Positions 40,743 to 50,157 of a stretch of DNA of 64,000 bases are shown piece by piece (position 1 is the first letter of the stretch; each line of letters starts with the position of its first letter). The notes under the pieces were generated by a model. That model was not told the DNA's origin. It saw only the letters and a program-made list of their open reading frames with translations, and did no database searches. The stretch is from Deinococcus sp. KNUC1210 (GTDB taxonomy: Bacteria > Deinococcota > Deinococci > Deinococcales > Deinococcaceae). The position numbers and the translations under genes are program-made. Location of the stretch: assembly GCF_022344005.1 (NCBI RefSeq), contig NZ_CP092190.1, positions 2,247,001 to 2,311,000 on the forward strand, read 5' to 3'.

Positions 40743-41936
40743 TCAGCTGACTCCGACGGCCCGTTCCTCTTCCAGCGCAGCATTTGCGCCCGTTCCCAGA
40801 TAGATGTCCACGTCGGGGTATTCCAGAATCTGAAACCGGCTGTTGCGGATGGCGGGCCGGAATCCGGCGTCGTGGGCGATCCGCACGAGTTCGCGCACGG
40901 TGGCGTTGTGGCGGTGATGGTTGCCCGCCGCGCTCACCACGTTCTCTTCGAGCATGGTGCTGCCCAGATCCGACGCGCCGTAGTACAGCGCCGCTTGCGC
41001 CACCTTGAACCCCTGCGCGGGCCATGACGCCTGGATGTTGGGCACGTTGTCGAGGGCGATGCGGGCAATGGCGAGCTGTTGCAGGTACTCGTGGGCGCTG
41101 GCCCCCGGCGCCTTGCCCGCGAGCCGGGTATTTTCGGTCTGAAGGGTCCACATGGCGAAGCCGGAAAAGCCGTTGCCGTGCAGCGCCAGTGCCCGGTCCT
41201 GCTGATCGCGGATCTTGAGCAGGTGGCTGGCCCGCTGGCCGAACGTCTCGCCAAAGCCGATGACCATGGTGGAGATGGTGTACAGGCCCTTGGCCTGCGC
41301 CGCATCGAGAATCCGGAACCAGTCGTCGCTGCGGATGCGTGCTGGCGCGGCCTTGGCCCGCACATCGTCTTCCAGGATTTCACCCCCTGCGCCGGGCAGT
41401 CCGTCGAGGCCCGCCTCGATCAGCGTGTCGAGCAGTTCCTCCAGACTCAGCCCGAAGGACTTCTCCATGAACAGCACTTCTTCCGGGGAAAACGCCTCGA
41501 TACGGATGCTCGGATGGTGCGCCTTGATATGCCGCAGCAGCCCGGTGTAATAGTCCAGTCCCAGCGCCGGATTCACGCCGCCCTGCATCAGAATTCGGGT
41601 ACCGCCCACCGCTTCCAGCTCGGTGATTTTGGCCGAAATCGCGTCGTAGTCGAGCGTGTAGCTGTCCTTCTGGCGCGGCGTGCGGTAAAAGGCGCAGAAG
41701 TTGCAGCCCACGTTGCAGATGTTGGTGTAATTGATGTTGCGGTCGATCAGGAAGGTGGCGGTGTCGGGGGCGCTGCGCTGAAGCCGCAGATGGTGGGCCA
41801 CCGCTGCCACGTCGGGCAGGGGCAGGCTGTAGAGCGCCGTGATTTCGGCGTGGTTCAGGCGTTCGCCACGTTCCGCCTTTTCCAGCAGGGCCGCGCTTGC
41901 TGGGGTTTCGAGGGGCTTTTGATCGGGAAGGGTCAT
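40743..41936 (-). CDS. mqnC: Cyclic dehypoxanthinyl futalosine synthase
   Basis: The 397-residue radical-SAM enzyme of the futalosine route to menaquinone forms cyclic dehypoxanthinyl futalosine. Iron-sulfur ligands are C74, C78 and C81 (CNVGCNFC), followed by AFYR. Other family marks are RILMQGGVNPALGLDYY and EEVLFMEKSFGLSLEE. It is close to MqnE, but the length and N-terminus suit MqnC. TACCAT lies 6 bases before the ATG, so the mRNA is probably leaderless. Its upstream region is taken up by element copy B, shared with divergent purE. Confidence 0.93.
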   Translation of the reverse strand: MTLPDQKPLETPASAALLEKAERGERLNHAEITALYSLPLPDVAAVAHHLRLQRSAPDTATFLIDRNINYTNICNVGCNFCAFYRTPRQKDSYTLDYDAISAKITELEAVGGTRILMQGGVNPALGLDYYTGLLRHIKAHHPSIRIEAFSPEEVLFMEKSFGLSLEELLDTLIEAGLDGLPGAGGEILEDDVRAKAAPARIRSDDWFRILDAAQAKGLYTISTMVIGFGETFGQRASHLLKIRDQQDRALALHGNGFSGFAMWTLQTENTRLAGKAPGASAHEYLQQLAIARIALDNVPNIQASWPAQGFKVAQAALYYGASDLGSTMLEENVVSAAGNHHRHNATVRELVRIAHDAGFRPAIRNSRFQILEYPDVDIYLGTGANAALEEERAVGVS

Positions 41937-41988
41937 GGATCTATGGTACGCCTGGGGGTGGTGGGGGAGGGCGGGGATGGTTACGGTG

Positions 41989-42670
41989 GGGGTTGGGTTT
42001 CAGTTGGCTGGGGGATCGGTGGCTGCTTGGATTTCCTACCCCCAGCCCCCCTCTCCAAGGGACAGGGGGGAGCTAGAGAAGCGTCAAGCGCTGTCGCAGT
42101 CTGGAAGCGGCGTGTGGGGCTTCGTCCGTGGCAACGTTGTATCTTCTTGCAGCTAACGCCGTCACCGCGCTGATGCGCTCCAGTTGATTTGGTTGCCCAT
42201 TTCGCTCAAGTTGCCAGGCTCGCTCCATATTGCCGCGCCTCAATGCGCCAAAGGCGGTGCGGCGTCCATGTTGCTGAGTTTCCAGGCTTCGCCCTGGATC
42301 GTCTCCTTTTTGTCAGAGCAGCAAGAGCGCTTGCTTTCTGATGCTGTTGAAGCGGCCTATGTGGGAATGAAACGACAGGAAGGACAGATAACTGACCGAG
42401 GGATGTAGGCGATGAAGGGCGCGCTCAGGCAGGGCTTTGACGGCGCTGGATTAGGCACTTCTTTGGCACCAACGAAGCGGCCTTACGCCGGTCGTGGCGA
42501 AGCAAAGAACAAGATCAAACGTTGCCAAGGGCGAAGGATGAGCACGCCGTTTCCAGACGACGACTAGCGCTTGACGCTTCTCTAGCTCCCCCCTGTCCCT
42601 CGGAGAGGGGGGCTGGGGGGTAGGCATCCAAAGCAGCCACCGATCCCCCAGCCAACCGAAACCTAACCCC
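41989..42670 (+). repeat. Long-inverted-repeat element, copy B
   Basis: This 682-bp segment has near-identical terminal inverted arms of about 150 bp (41989-42139 and 42523-42670, about nine in ten bases matching). They run from GGTTTC-GTTGGCTGGGGGATCGGTGGC through GAAGCGTCAAGCGCT to GGCAACGTT. The interior matches copy A in the opposite orientation, with the same decayed frame (AAPQCAKGGAAS, then SEQQERLLSDAVEAAYVGMK, ending at a TAG where copy A has TGG). There is no transposase. It fills the mqnC-purE divergent intergenic region up to 27 bases from purE. Confidence 0.85.
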
Positions 42671-42696
42671 CCCAAATCCCCGATAAACTACCCCCT

Positions 42697-43212
42697 ATGA
42701 CTCCCCAACCCCTCATCGGCGTCGTCATGGGCAGCCGAAGCGACTACGACACCATGTCTGGGGCGCTGGAAGTGCTGCAGGCGCTCGCCGTTCCCTACGA
42801 AGTGCGCGTGCTGAGCGCCCACCGCACCCCCCATCTGCTGCCCACCTACGCGGCGCGGGCCGAACGCCTGAACCTGCGGGCCATCATCGCCGGAGCAGGC
42901 GGCGCGGCGCATCTGCCGGGAATGCTGGCGGCCTTTACGCGGGTGCCGGTGCTGGGTGTGCCGGTGCAGTCGCGGGCGCTCAGCGGTCAGGACAGCCTGT
43001 TGAGCATCGTGCAGATGCCTGCCGGGGTGCCGGTCGCCACCTTCGCCATCGGGCCAGCGGGGGCCAAAAACGCTGCGCTGTTTGCCGCTGCGCTGCTGGC
43101 CGGAACCGATCCGGACATGCGCCAACGTCTGGACGCCTACCGTGCTGCCCAGACACAGGCCGTGCTGGACGACCCGTATTTCGAGGGCCATCCCCAGGCA
43201 GGCGAAGCATGA
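42697..43212 (+). CDS. purE: N5-carboxyaminoimidazole ribonucleotide mutase
   Basis: A 171-residue class I PurE, converting N5-CAIR to CAIR in purine synthesis. Signatures are GVVMGSRSDYDTM (8-20), SAHRTP (40-45) and IAGAGGAAHLPGM. TAAACT lies 7 bases before the ATG, so expression can start between element copy B and the gene without a leader. The stop overlaps the purK start by four bases, and the two proteins catalyse consecutive steps. Confidence 0.95.
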   Translation: MTPQPLIGVVMGSRSDYDTMSGALEVLQALAVPYEVRVLSAHRTPHLLPTYAARAERLNLRAIIAGAGGAAHLPGMLAAFTRVPVLGVPVQSRALSGQDSLLSIVQMPAGVPVATFAIGPAGAKNAALFAAALLAGTDPDMRQRLDAYRAAQTQAVLDDPYFEGHPQAGEA

Positions 43213-44342
43213 AGGTTCATACGCTCGGCATTCTGGGGGGCGGGCAACTGGCGCAGATGCTCTCGCTGGCGGCCATTCCGCTGGGTGTGCGCTGCGTGGT
43301 ACTGGAACCCGATCCCCAGGCCCCGGCCCGCCTGAGTGCCGAACACCTCCAGGCTGCGTACACCGATGCGGCGGGTCTGGACCGCCTGGCCCAGTGCGAC
43401 GCCGTGACGCTGGAATTCGAGAACGTGCCCACCGAGGCGACCGCCGCGCTTCAGGGCCGCGTGCCGCTGCGTCCATCGCCCGACGTGCTGCATCTGAGCA
43501 AGCACCGCGCCCGCGAGAAGGCCGCGCTGGTGGCAGCCGGGGCCGAAGTCGCGCCCTATGTCGTGATCGAACAGGCTGCCGACCTGTCCGGGGCGCTGAA
43601 AACGGTGGGCGGTACCGGCATTCTCAAGACCTCGGAACTCGGCTACGACGGCAAAGGGCAGGCGCGAATCGGGAGCGCTGCCGAACTGCGGGCGGCCTGG
43701 AAGGAGATGAACGGCGTTCCCTGTGTGCTGGAAGGGCTGGTTCCCTTCGTGCGTGAGGTCAGTCTGGGAGTGGCACGCGGGCAGGACGGCACGGTCAGCT
43801 ATGGCCCGCTGGTCGAGAACGTTCATGCGGGCGGCATTCTGCGGCGCAGCATCTTTCCGGCAGCCAGCAGCGCCGCGCCGGGCGGGGTCGGCACCGAACA
43901 GCATGCCCGGCGCATTGCCCGCGCCGTGGCAGAAGCCTGGGACGTGGTCGGACTGATCACGCTGGAATTTTTCGAGCTTCCTGGCGGCGAGCTGCTGGTC
44001 AACGAGGTGGCTCCGCGTGTCCACAACTCCGGACATCTGACGCAGGACGGCGGCGGCGTCAGCCAGTTCGAGGCGGCGGTGCGGGCGGCACTGGGCCTGC
44101 CACTCCAGGATTTTGGGCCGCTGCTGCCGTGCGGCATGGTCAATATCCTGGGCTGGGAGGAAGGCCATGAGCCCGACTGGGACGCGCTGGACTGTCTGCG
44201 GGGTACGCGGCTGCACTGGTACCACAAGGCCAACAGACCGGGCCGCAAAGTGGGCCACGTGAACGTGGTGGGGGAGAGCCGTGAGGAGGTCCAGAGCCGG
44301 ATGGAGGCAGTCGAGCGGGTGCTGGAAGGTCGGCGCGACTGA
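43209..44342 (+). CDS. purK: N5-carboxyaminoimidazole ribonucleotide synthase
   Basis: The 377-residue ATP-grasp enzyme carboxylates AIR to N5-CAIR, feeding PurE. It has GILGGGQLAQML at the N-terminus, the ATP-grasp segments ILKTSELGYDGKGQ and CVLEGLVPFVREVSLGVAR, and the catalytic NEVAPRVHNSGHLTQD. Translation is coupled to purE by the ATGA overlap. It is complete and of normal length. Confidence 0.95.
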   Translation: MKVHTLGILGGGQLAQMLSLAAIPLGVRCVVLEPDPQAPARLSAEHLQAAYTDAAGLDRLAQCDAVTLEFENVPTEATAALQGRVPLRPSPDVLHLSKHRAREKAALVAAGAEVAPYVVIEQAADLSGALKTVGGTGILKTSELGYDGKGQARIGSAAELRAAWKEMNGVPCVLEGLVPFVREVSLGVARGQDGTVSYGPLVENVHAGGILRRSIFPAASSAAPGGVGTEQHARRIARAVAEAWDVVGLITLEFFELPGGELLVNEVAPRVHNSGHLTQDGGGVSQFEAAVRAALGLPLQDFGPLLPCGMVNILGWEEGHEPDWDALDCLRGTRLHWYHKANRPGRKVGHVNVVGESREEVQSRMEAVERVLEGRRD

Positions 44343-44411
44343 GCCGGGTGTAGGGGCGGCTTCCTGTACAGCATCACGCCTTTCTTACGCTGCTCCGCTA
44401 CACTGACCCCG

Positions 44412-45188
44412 ATGAAGAATGCCGCCGTGCTCACGCTGCTGCTGCTCTCGCTGGTGGCCTGTAAAAAGGCCGCCGATACCACCAGCACCGATTCCAAGAC
44501 CGATTCCGCCAAGACCGACACCACCAAAGATCCTGCCACGACAGCGGCAGCAACCACGCCAGCCGTCAGCGCACCGGGGGCCGTGCCCAGCGGCTATACC
44601 CTGGTCGCCCCGGTCAGCAGCAAGCCGGTCTACAAGTTCGCTGCCGAGCCTGCCCGCACCCTCAAGGACGGCACCGATTACTACGCCCTGATCGACACCA
44701 GCAAGGGGCAGATTCTGGCCGATCTGTACGAAGACAAGACGCCCGTGACCGTCAACAACTTCATCACGCTCGCCCGCAACCACTTCTATGACGGCATTCT
44801 GTTTCACCGCGTCCTCGACGGCTTTATGGCGCAGACCGGCGACCCGAACACCCTCAAGGGCGATCAGGCGACGTGGGGGCAGGGTGGCCCCGGCTACGCC
44901 TTTGCCGACGAGATTCGCCAGAGCCTGAAGTTCGACACGCCCGGCATGCTGGCGATGGCCAACAGCGGCCCCAACACCAACGGTTCGCAGTTCTTCATGA
45001 CCTTTGCGCCTGCCGATTTCCTAGACGGCAAATACAACCTGTTCGGCAAGGTCGTGAAAGGTCAGGACGTGCTGGCAAAACTGACGCGCACCGCCACCGC
45101 CGACCCCAGCACCGGGCAGGAAGTGCCGATTGCAGGCATCACCAACGACAAGATTCTGAGCGTTCGGATTCTGAGCAAGAACAAGTAA
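44412..45188 (+). CDS. Cyclophilin-type peptidyl-prolyl isomerase, lipoprotein
   Basis: A 258-residue exported lipoprotein. The signal ends in the lipobox LVAC with C17 as the lipidated residue, followed by a Thr/Asp/Lys-rich linker (to about residue 50) and a cyclophilin domain with [43 protein letters not shown] and [11 protein letters not shown]. It probably assists folding outside the membrane. TACACT lies 7 bases before the ATG (leaderless type). A second, cytosolic cyclophilin gene follows. Confidence 0.92.
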   Translation: MKNAAVLTLLLLSLVACKKAADTTSTDSKTDSAKTDTTKDPATTAAATTPAVSAPGAVPSGYTLVAPVSSKPVYKFAAEPARTLKDGTDYYALIDTSKGQILADLYEDKTPVTVNNFITLARNHFYDGILFHRVLDGFMAQTGDPNTLKGDQATWGQGGPGYAFADEIRQSLKFDTPGMLAMANSGPNTNGSQFFMTFAPADFLDGKYNLFGKVVKGQDVLAKLTRTATADPSTGQEVPIAGITNDKILSVRILSKNK

Positions 45189-45227
45189 GCGCGGAGTTCC
45201 CGGCCTTTCGCCTGAAAAACCACGCTC

Positions 45228-45269
45228 CAGCACACGCCCCGGCCCTTCAGGAGTCGGGGCTGTGTGCTG
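45228..45269 (+). terminator. Terminator after the lipoprotein cyclophilin
   Basis: CAGCACA plus GCCCCG pair with CGGGGC plus TGTGCTG around a 13-base loop, with a small internal mismatch; ACATTTCGGATTTC follows. It is 40 bases past the stop. Confidence 0.6.
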
Positions 45270-45344
45270 CACATTTCGGATTTCTTGCCGTTCCCACAAG
45301 CCTCAGACCACACGGTTCAGGCCCCATCTTGCATAATGGCCTGC

Positions 45345-45908
45345 ATGGAACCCTATATTCCGGCAGGCTATACCCTCACGCCCGAACTCAGCAACGAGCG
45401 CCAGACGCGCTTCGGCAAGGCTCCGAGCATGGGCGAGGGGATCGAGCAGGGCAAGCAGTATCAGGCGGTCTTCGAGACCAGCAAGGGGCGCATCGTGATG
45501 GACCTCGATGCCGACGAGGTGCCCAATACCGTCAACAGCTTCGTGTACCTGATCCGCCATCACTACTACGACGGCATCGTGTTTCACCGCGTCCTCGACG
45601 GCTTCATGGCCCAGACGGGCGACCCCACCGGCACCGGTTCGGGCGGCCCCGGCTACGACTTTGCCGACGAGCGCACCAGCAGGCGCCACGACACCCCCGG
45701 CGTGCTGAGCATGGCGAACCGTGGCCCCAACACCAACGGCTCGCAGATTTTCATGACCTTCGTGCCCACCCCGCACCTCGACGGACGCCACACCGTCTTC
45801 GGGCGCGTGGTCGAGGGAATGGACGTGCTGAACAGCATCACCCGCATCAATCCCGGCGGCCCCGGCACGCCTGACCGGATCGAGCGGGCCTACGTGGTCC
45901 AGAAGTAA
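45345..45908 (+). CDS. Cytosolic cyclophilin-type peptidyl-prolyl isomerase
   Basis: A 187-residue cyclophilin without a signal peptide. After a 35-residue N-terminal extension come [55 protein letters not shown] and [17 protein letters not shown]. Its catalytic core closely resembles the upstream lipoprotein, suggesting a local duplication with separate targeting. CATAAT lies 7 bases before the ATG. Perfect-stem terminators precede and follow, so it is monocistronic. Confidence 0.93.
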   Translation: MEPYIPAGYTLTPELSNERQTRFGKAPSMGEGIEQGKQYQAVFETSKGRIVMDLDADEVPNTVNSFVYLIRHHYYDGIVFHRVLDGFMAQTGDPTGTGSGGPGYDFADERTSRRHDTPGVLSMANRGPNTNGSQIFMTFVPTPHLDGRHTVFGRVVEGMDVLNSITRINPGGPGTPDRIERAYVVQK

Positions 45909-45925
45909 GTCGGGAATACCAAACT

Positions 45926-45965
45926 GAGGGCGGGGCACCGGGCGAAGGTTCGGTGCCCCGCCCTC
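45926..45965 (+). terminator. Terminator after the cytosolic cyclophilin
   Basis: A perfect 15-bp GC-rich stem (45926-45940 and 45951-45965) with a ten-base loop, followed by TTAC; 18 bases past the stop codon. Confidence 0.7.
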
Positions 45966-45987
45966 TTACAGGCTCTATCCTGACGGT

Positions 45988-46494
45988 ATGAGCGAACTGA
46001 ACGGACGCATCGGTGGACTGCGCCTCGGCTACGATCTGCATGCCCGCTGGGATGGACGCGAACTGTCGGGCCGCATCGGGGGAACGTTTCAGGGCAAGGA
46101 CATTCGCCTGACGCTGGACGGTGAGCGCGTCAGCGGGCGGATCGGCGGCCATATCGGCGGCTTCGATGCCGACGGGCGAGTGAGTGCCGATGCCGTGCAG
46201 GTGCGTCTGGGCGGGCGAATCGACGGCGACGACGTACACGCCGATCTCTCGGAGGGGCAGGCGCGGGGCCGCTACAGCGGCAGAATTGCCGGTAAGGATA
46301 TCGCGCTGCATCTGGATGGTCAGCGGGTGCGCGGACGCATCGGCGGCCATATCGAGGGCAAGGACGTGGAACTGGAACTGGACAGCCCGGATGTTCCCTT
46401 CGGACTGGTGGTGCTGGCAGCCCTGTGCGCGTACAAGGCGCTGGAAGATCAGCAGAACGCGGCCAATGCCGCTTCAGGCGACGCCTCCAACTGA
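45988..46494 (+). CDS. GRIGG-repeat hypothetical protein
   Basis: A 168-residue protein of unknown function. Residues 6-130 consist of repeats of about 20-24 residues, of the form GRIGG-x3-GKDI-x-L-x-LDG-x2-V-x. Clear units begin at residues 6, 28, 50, 76, 98 and 116 (GRIGG, GRIGG, GRIGG, GRIDG, GRIAG, GRIGG). Alternating charged and hydrophobic positions suggest a short beta-solenoid or beta-barrel. The tail has a hydrophobic stretch FGLVVLAALCAY (138-149). There is no signal peptide. TATCCT lies 6 bases before the ATG (leaderless type). It is convergent with nrdR. Confidence 0.75.
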   Translation: MSELNGRIGGLRLGYDLHARWDGRELSGRIGGTFQGKDIRLTLDGERVSGRIGGHIGGFDADGRVSADAVQVRLGGRIDGDDVHADLSEGQARGRYSGRIAGKDIALHLDGQRVRGRIGGHIEGKDVELELDSPDVPFGLVVLAALCAYKALEDQQNAANAASGDASN

Positions 46495-46499
46495 TTTCG

Positions 46500-46946
<447 letters not shown>

Positions 46947-46947
46947 C

Positions 46948-47679
46948 TCAGCGCTCCATCAGGTTTGTCAGCAGCGCACCCTGGTCGCCGCGCAGGCTGG
47001 AGACGGCAGGCATCGGCACGCGCACGATGTTGCCGGTCAGGTGGCTCAGCTCCGGCATGGCGAGCGCCAGCACCGCATCGGCCAGCGGGCGATCCAGCGT
47101 TTCGTCGCTGCTGGAGGCGCGTCCGGGCAGCACCAGATTGGCGCGCAACTCCTCGGTATAGGCCTGCTCGACCAGTCCCTTCAGCGCCCCGCGCTGCGGC
47201 GAGGTGTGCAGGCCTTTCTCGTCCAGGTGCGGCCCGATGATGGTCAGCCAGGTGCTCGGCAGGTAGCGCCGGGCAATCTGCGCGATGCCCACGCTCGATT
47301 TGACGTTGCAGTTGAACAGGTCCATCCATTCGCCCTCGCTGAGCGTGGTGAAGCTGCTCATGGCGCGTTTGTCGGCCAGATGCACGATGCCGTGCAGCAC
47401 GCCGAAGATTTCCAGGATGCGCTGCTGGGCGCTGCGCCAGTCCATCGGCACGCCCACGTCGGCCTTGATCGGAATGGCGGTGCCGCCGCCGCGCACGCTG
47501 CTGGCGTTTTCGATGCTGCTGGCGTGGGCGGCCAGGGTTTCGGGATTGTTGCCGATCAGGACCACGTCGGCCCCGCAGCGGGCCAGAGCGCTGCTGATGA
47601 TGCGGCCATACCCCTGATCGGCGCTTGTGACGGCGATGACCTGTCCCTGAAGGCGGGTGTCTGGCGGTAAGAGCGGCAT
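46948..47679 (-). CDS. Degenerate short-chain dehydrogenase/reductase-like protein
   Basis: The 243-residue protein has an SDR-type Rossmann fold (VIAVTSADQGYGRIISSALARCGADVVLIGNN, then LEIFGVLHGIVHLADKRAMSSF). The glycine motif is degenerate (TSADQGYG rather than TGxxxGxG). The NNAG motif is replaced by VHLAD, and no Ser-Tyr-x3-Lys catalytic set is visible (the expected position reads RGALKGLVEQAY). It may therefore be a non-catalytic NAD-binding protein. TATACT lies 8 bases before the ATG. It directly precedes nrdR. Confidence 0.78.
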   Translation of the reverse strand: MPLLPPDTRLQGQVIAVTSADQGYGRIISSALARCGADVVLIGNNPETLAAHASSIENASSVRGGGTAIPIKADVGVPMDWRSAQQRILEIFGVLHGIVHLADKRAMSSFTTLSEGEWMDLFNCNVKSSVGIAQIARRYLPSTWLTIIGPHLDEKGLHTSPQRGALKGLVEQAYTEELRANLVLPGRASSSDETLDRPLADAVLALAMPELSHLTGNIVRVPMPAVSSLRGDQGALLTNLMER

Positions 47680-48107
47680 GGTGCGTCAGTATATGACGAA
47701 CCTTCGCCCTCAGCCGAGAGGCAGAGCACACGCCCCCAGCCCGGAAGCGGCGAGCCCTGCCATCCCGGAGCGGAGCAGGGGAAAACGCAGAGGCGCCCCC
47801 GGTCACCTGTTCCCGTATAGCAGGAGCGGGACTGATGGGCGGCCCTACCTGAACTGCGGCAGAAGCCCGTCTGTGAAAGAGTTCGCCCTTTTTACCTGTT
47901 GCAGTGACGGCCTCATTTGTTGAGCATGGGCCATGTTCTATACTCCGGGCTGAATGCAGGCGGTGTGTCTACTTTCCGATGTCTCCCGACCGTTTCTCTC
48001 AAACATGTAGGTGCGTGCCGGTCCTCTGACCGTTGCCCCTTTTCTGTCTGTTGTCGTCCGCGCTGTTCCGTGTTCGCCGTCTTTCCCTGCTGTGATCGAG
48101 GTTTCCT
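47680..48107 (+). promoter_or_regulatory. Intergenic region and phn operon promoter
   Basis: These 428 bases have no convincing gene. A likely promoter is TTGTTG (47917-47922), 16 bases, TATACT (47939-47944), giving a 5' leader of about 155 bases rich in pyrimidines. GAGG lies 6 bases before the phnD ATG. No recognised riboswitch was found. The first 200 bases hold nothing I can interpret. Confidence 0.5.
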
Positions 48108-48998
48108 ATGAAGAACATCCGTCTGACGAGTGTGCTGGCCCTGGGCATTCTGGCGAGCGTCGGTGCTGCCAGCGCCGCCGAGAACTGCCGTGTCGTGAAC
48201 ATGGGCTTCAACCCTGCCCAGGACAGCGCCGCCGTCCTGACCAACGGCACCGCCATCGCCAAGTACCTGGAGAGCAAGGTGCGCGGCATTCAGGTCAAGA
48301 CCACCGTTGCCCAGGACTATCAGGCGCTGGTCGAGGCCACCCGCAGCGGCAAGCTGGACTTCGCCTGGCTCAGCCCGGTCAGCTACGTGCAGGCACACGA
48401 CGAGGCCAAGGCCCAGGTGCTGCTCAAGAGCGTCCGGAACGGCGGCCCGTACTACTGGGCGGCCTTCGTGGTTCGCAAGGACAGCGGCATCAAGTCTCTG
48501 AACGACATGCGCGGCAAGACCATCGCCTGGATCGACCCCAACAGCGCTGCCGGCTACACCTTCCCCCGCGCCACGCTGGTTGCCAAGGGCGTCAACCCTG
48601 ACACCTTCTTCAGCAAGCAGACCTTCGCGGGCAAGCATGACGCCGCTGTGCTGGCGCTTGCCAACGGCAGCGTAGACGTGATCGCCACCTTCTCGAACAA
48701 CACCTCGGGCACCAGCGGAAGCTGGACGCAGTACCTGCCTGCCGACAAGGCCGCTGCCCTGACCCCGGTCGTGTACAGCAAGCCGATCCCCGGCGACACC
48801 CTGAGCGTGCGGGCCGACTATCAGGCCGGTTGCGCCGACGTGACCACCCGTATCCGCAGCGCCATCGTGGGCATGAGCAGCGACCCGGCGGCGGCTGGCC
48901 TGCTGAAGAAGCTCTACACCATCGACAGCATGATTCCGGCCAAGGACAGCGACTACAACGTCGTGCGTCAGGCCATCGCCGCCAGCGCCAAGAAGTAA
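48108..48998 (+). CDS. phnD: Phosphonate/phosphite ABC transporter substrate-binding protein
   Basis: A 296-residue exported binding protein of the PhnD/PtxB family. The signal peptide is residues 1-23 (ending AASAA). Family features include VNMGFNPAQDS, TRSGKLDFAWLSPVSYVQAH and MRGKTIAWIDPNSAAGYTFPRATL, with the characteristic serine-rich ligand loop (SNNTSGTSGSW). It captures phosphate, phosphite or phosphonate for the PhnC-PhnE importer downstream. A short hairpin with T5 just after the stop (49023-49044) could reduce read-through so that binding protein is made in excess. Confidence 0.9.
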   Translation: MKNIRLTSVLALGILASVGAASAAENCRVVNMGFNPAQDSAAVLTNGTAIAKYLESKVRGIQVKTTVAQDYQALVEATRSGKLDFAWLSPVSYVQAHDEAKAQVLLKSVRNGGPYYWAAFVVRKDSGIKSLNDMRGKTIAWIDPNSAAGYTFPRATLVAKGVNPDTFFSKQTFAGKHDAAVLALANGSVDVIATFSNNTSGTSGSWTQYLPADKAAALTPVVYSKPIPGDTLSVRADYQAGCADVTTRIRSAIVGMSSDPAAAGLLKKLYTIDSMIPAKDSDYNVVRQAIAASAKK

Positions 48999-49022
48999 CG
49001 CCAGCGCTGCCCTGCGGATCTG

Positions 49023-49044
49023 TCCTGACGTGGGCAGGATTTTT
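49023..49044 (+). terminator. Possible attenuating terminator between phnD and phnC
   Basis: A TCCTG/CAGGA stem with a seven-base loop is immediately followed by TTTTT, 25 bases after the phnD stop. The stem is short, so termination would be partial. Confidence 0.4.
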
Positions 49045-49106
49045 GCCCTGAGCAGACACGAACCGCAGTGCCAGCAGGACTGAAAACGAGTTGAGCTGTG
49101 CGGAGG

Positions 49107-49137
49107 GTGGGCCACGAGCATTCAGCTTCTGGCCCAC
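49107..49137 (+). repeat. Inverted repeat in the phnD-phnC gap
   Basis: Perfect 8-bp arms GTGGGCCA and TGGCCCAC are separated by 15 bases in the 294-base gap. It could be an RNA stem that protects the phnD message; no T run follows. Confidence 0.4.
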
Positions 49138-49292
49138 TGCTGTTAGCGGTGAGCGGCAGGTGTCGGCAGAAAACGGAGAGTGGAAACGGCAGGTCAAAGC
49201 CGGGTTCAGCTCTCTTCCGTCTCTCCCGATAGCCCCGCGCTTTCCGGCTTCTGGCCCGTAGCTCAGGACACAGAGCCATCCCCGGAGTACGA

Positions 49293-50039
<747 letters not shown>

Positions 50040-50157
50040 ACAGTGCTGAATGGTGTTGCTTCAGCCAAGGGGAACGAGTCGTCACAGCCGCTGCCTGGCG
50101 GAGATGCAGACAAGGTCGGCGGGGTGCCCGGCCTTCCGGGAATTGGAGGCGAGCAGC

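Noticed and set aside
42184..42408. Small open frame inside element copy B
   Set aside because: The matching frame in copy A is broken by a stop and copy B ends at a TAG where A reads on, so it is treated as decayed element sequence, not a gene.
45988..46494. Possible CRISPR-like repeat spacing in the GRIGG gene
   Set aside because: The repeats are imperfect at DNA level, in frame and encode a protein; no palindromic repeat-spacer pattern exists.
47680..47923. 88-residue plus-strand open frame before the phn promoter
   Set aside because: Begins inside the SDR gene on the other strand, has no start signal and an Arg/Pro-rich composition typical of non-coding GC-rich DNA.
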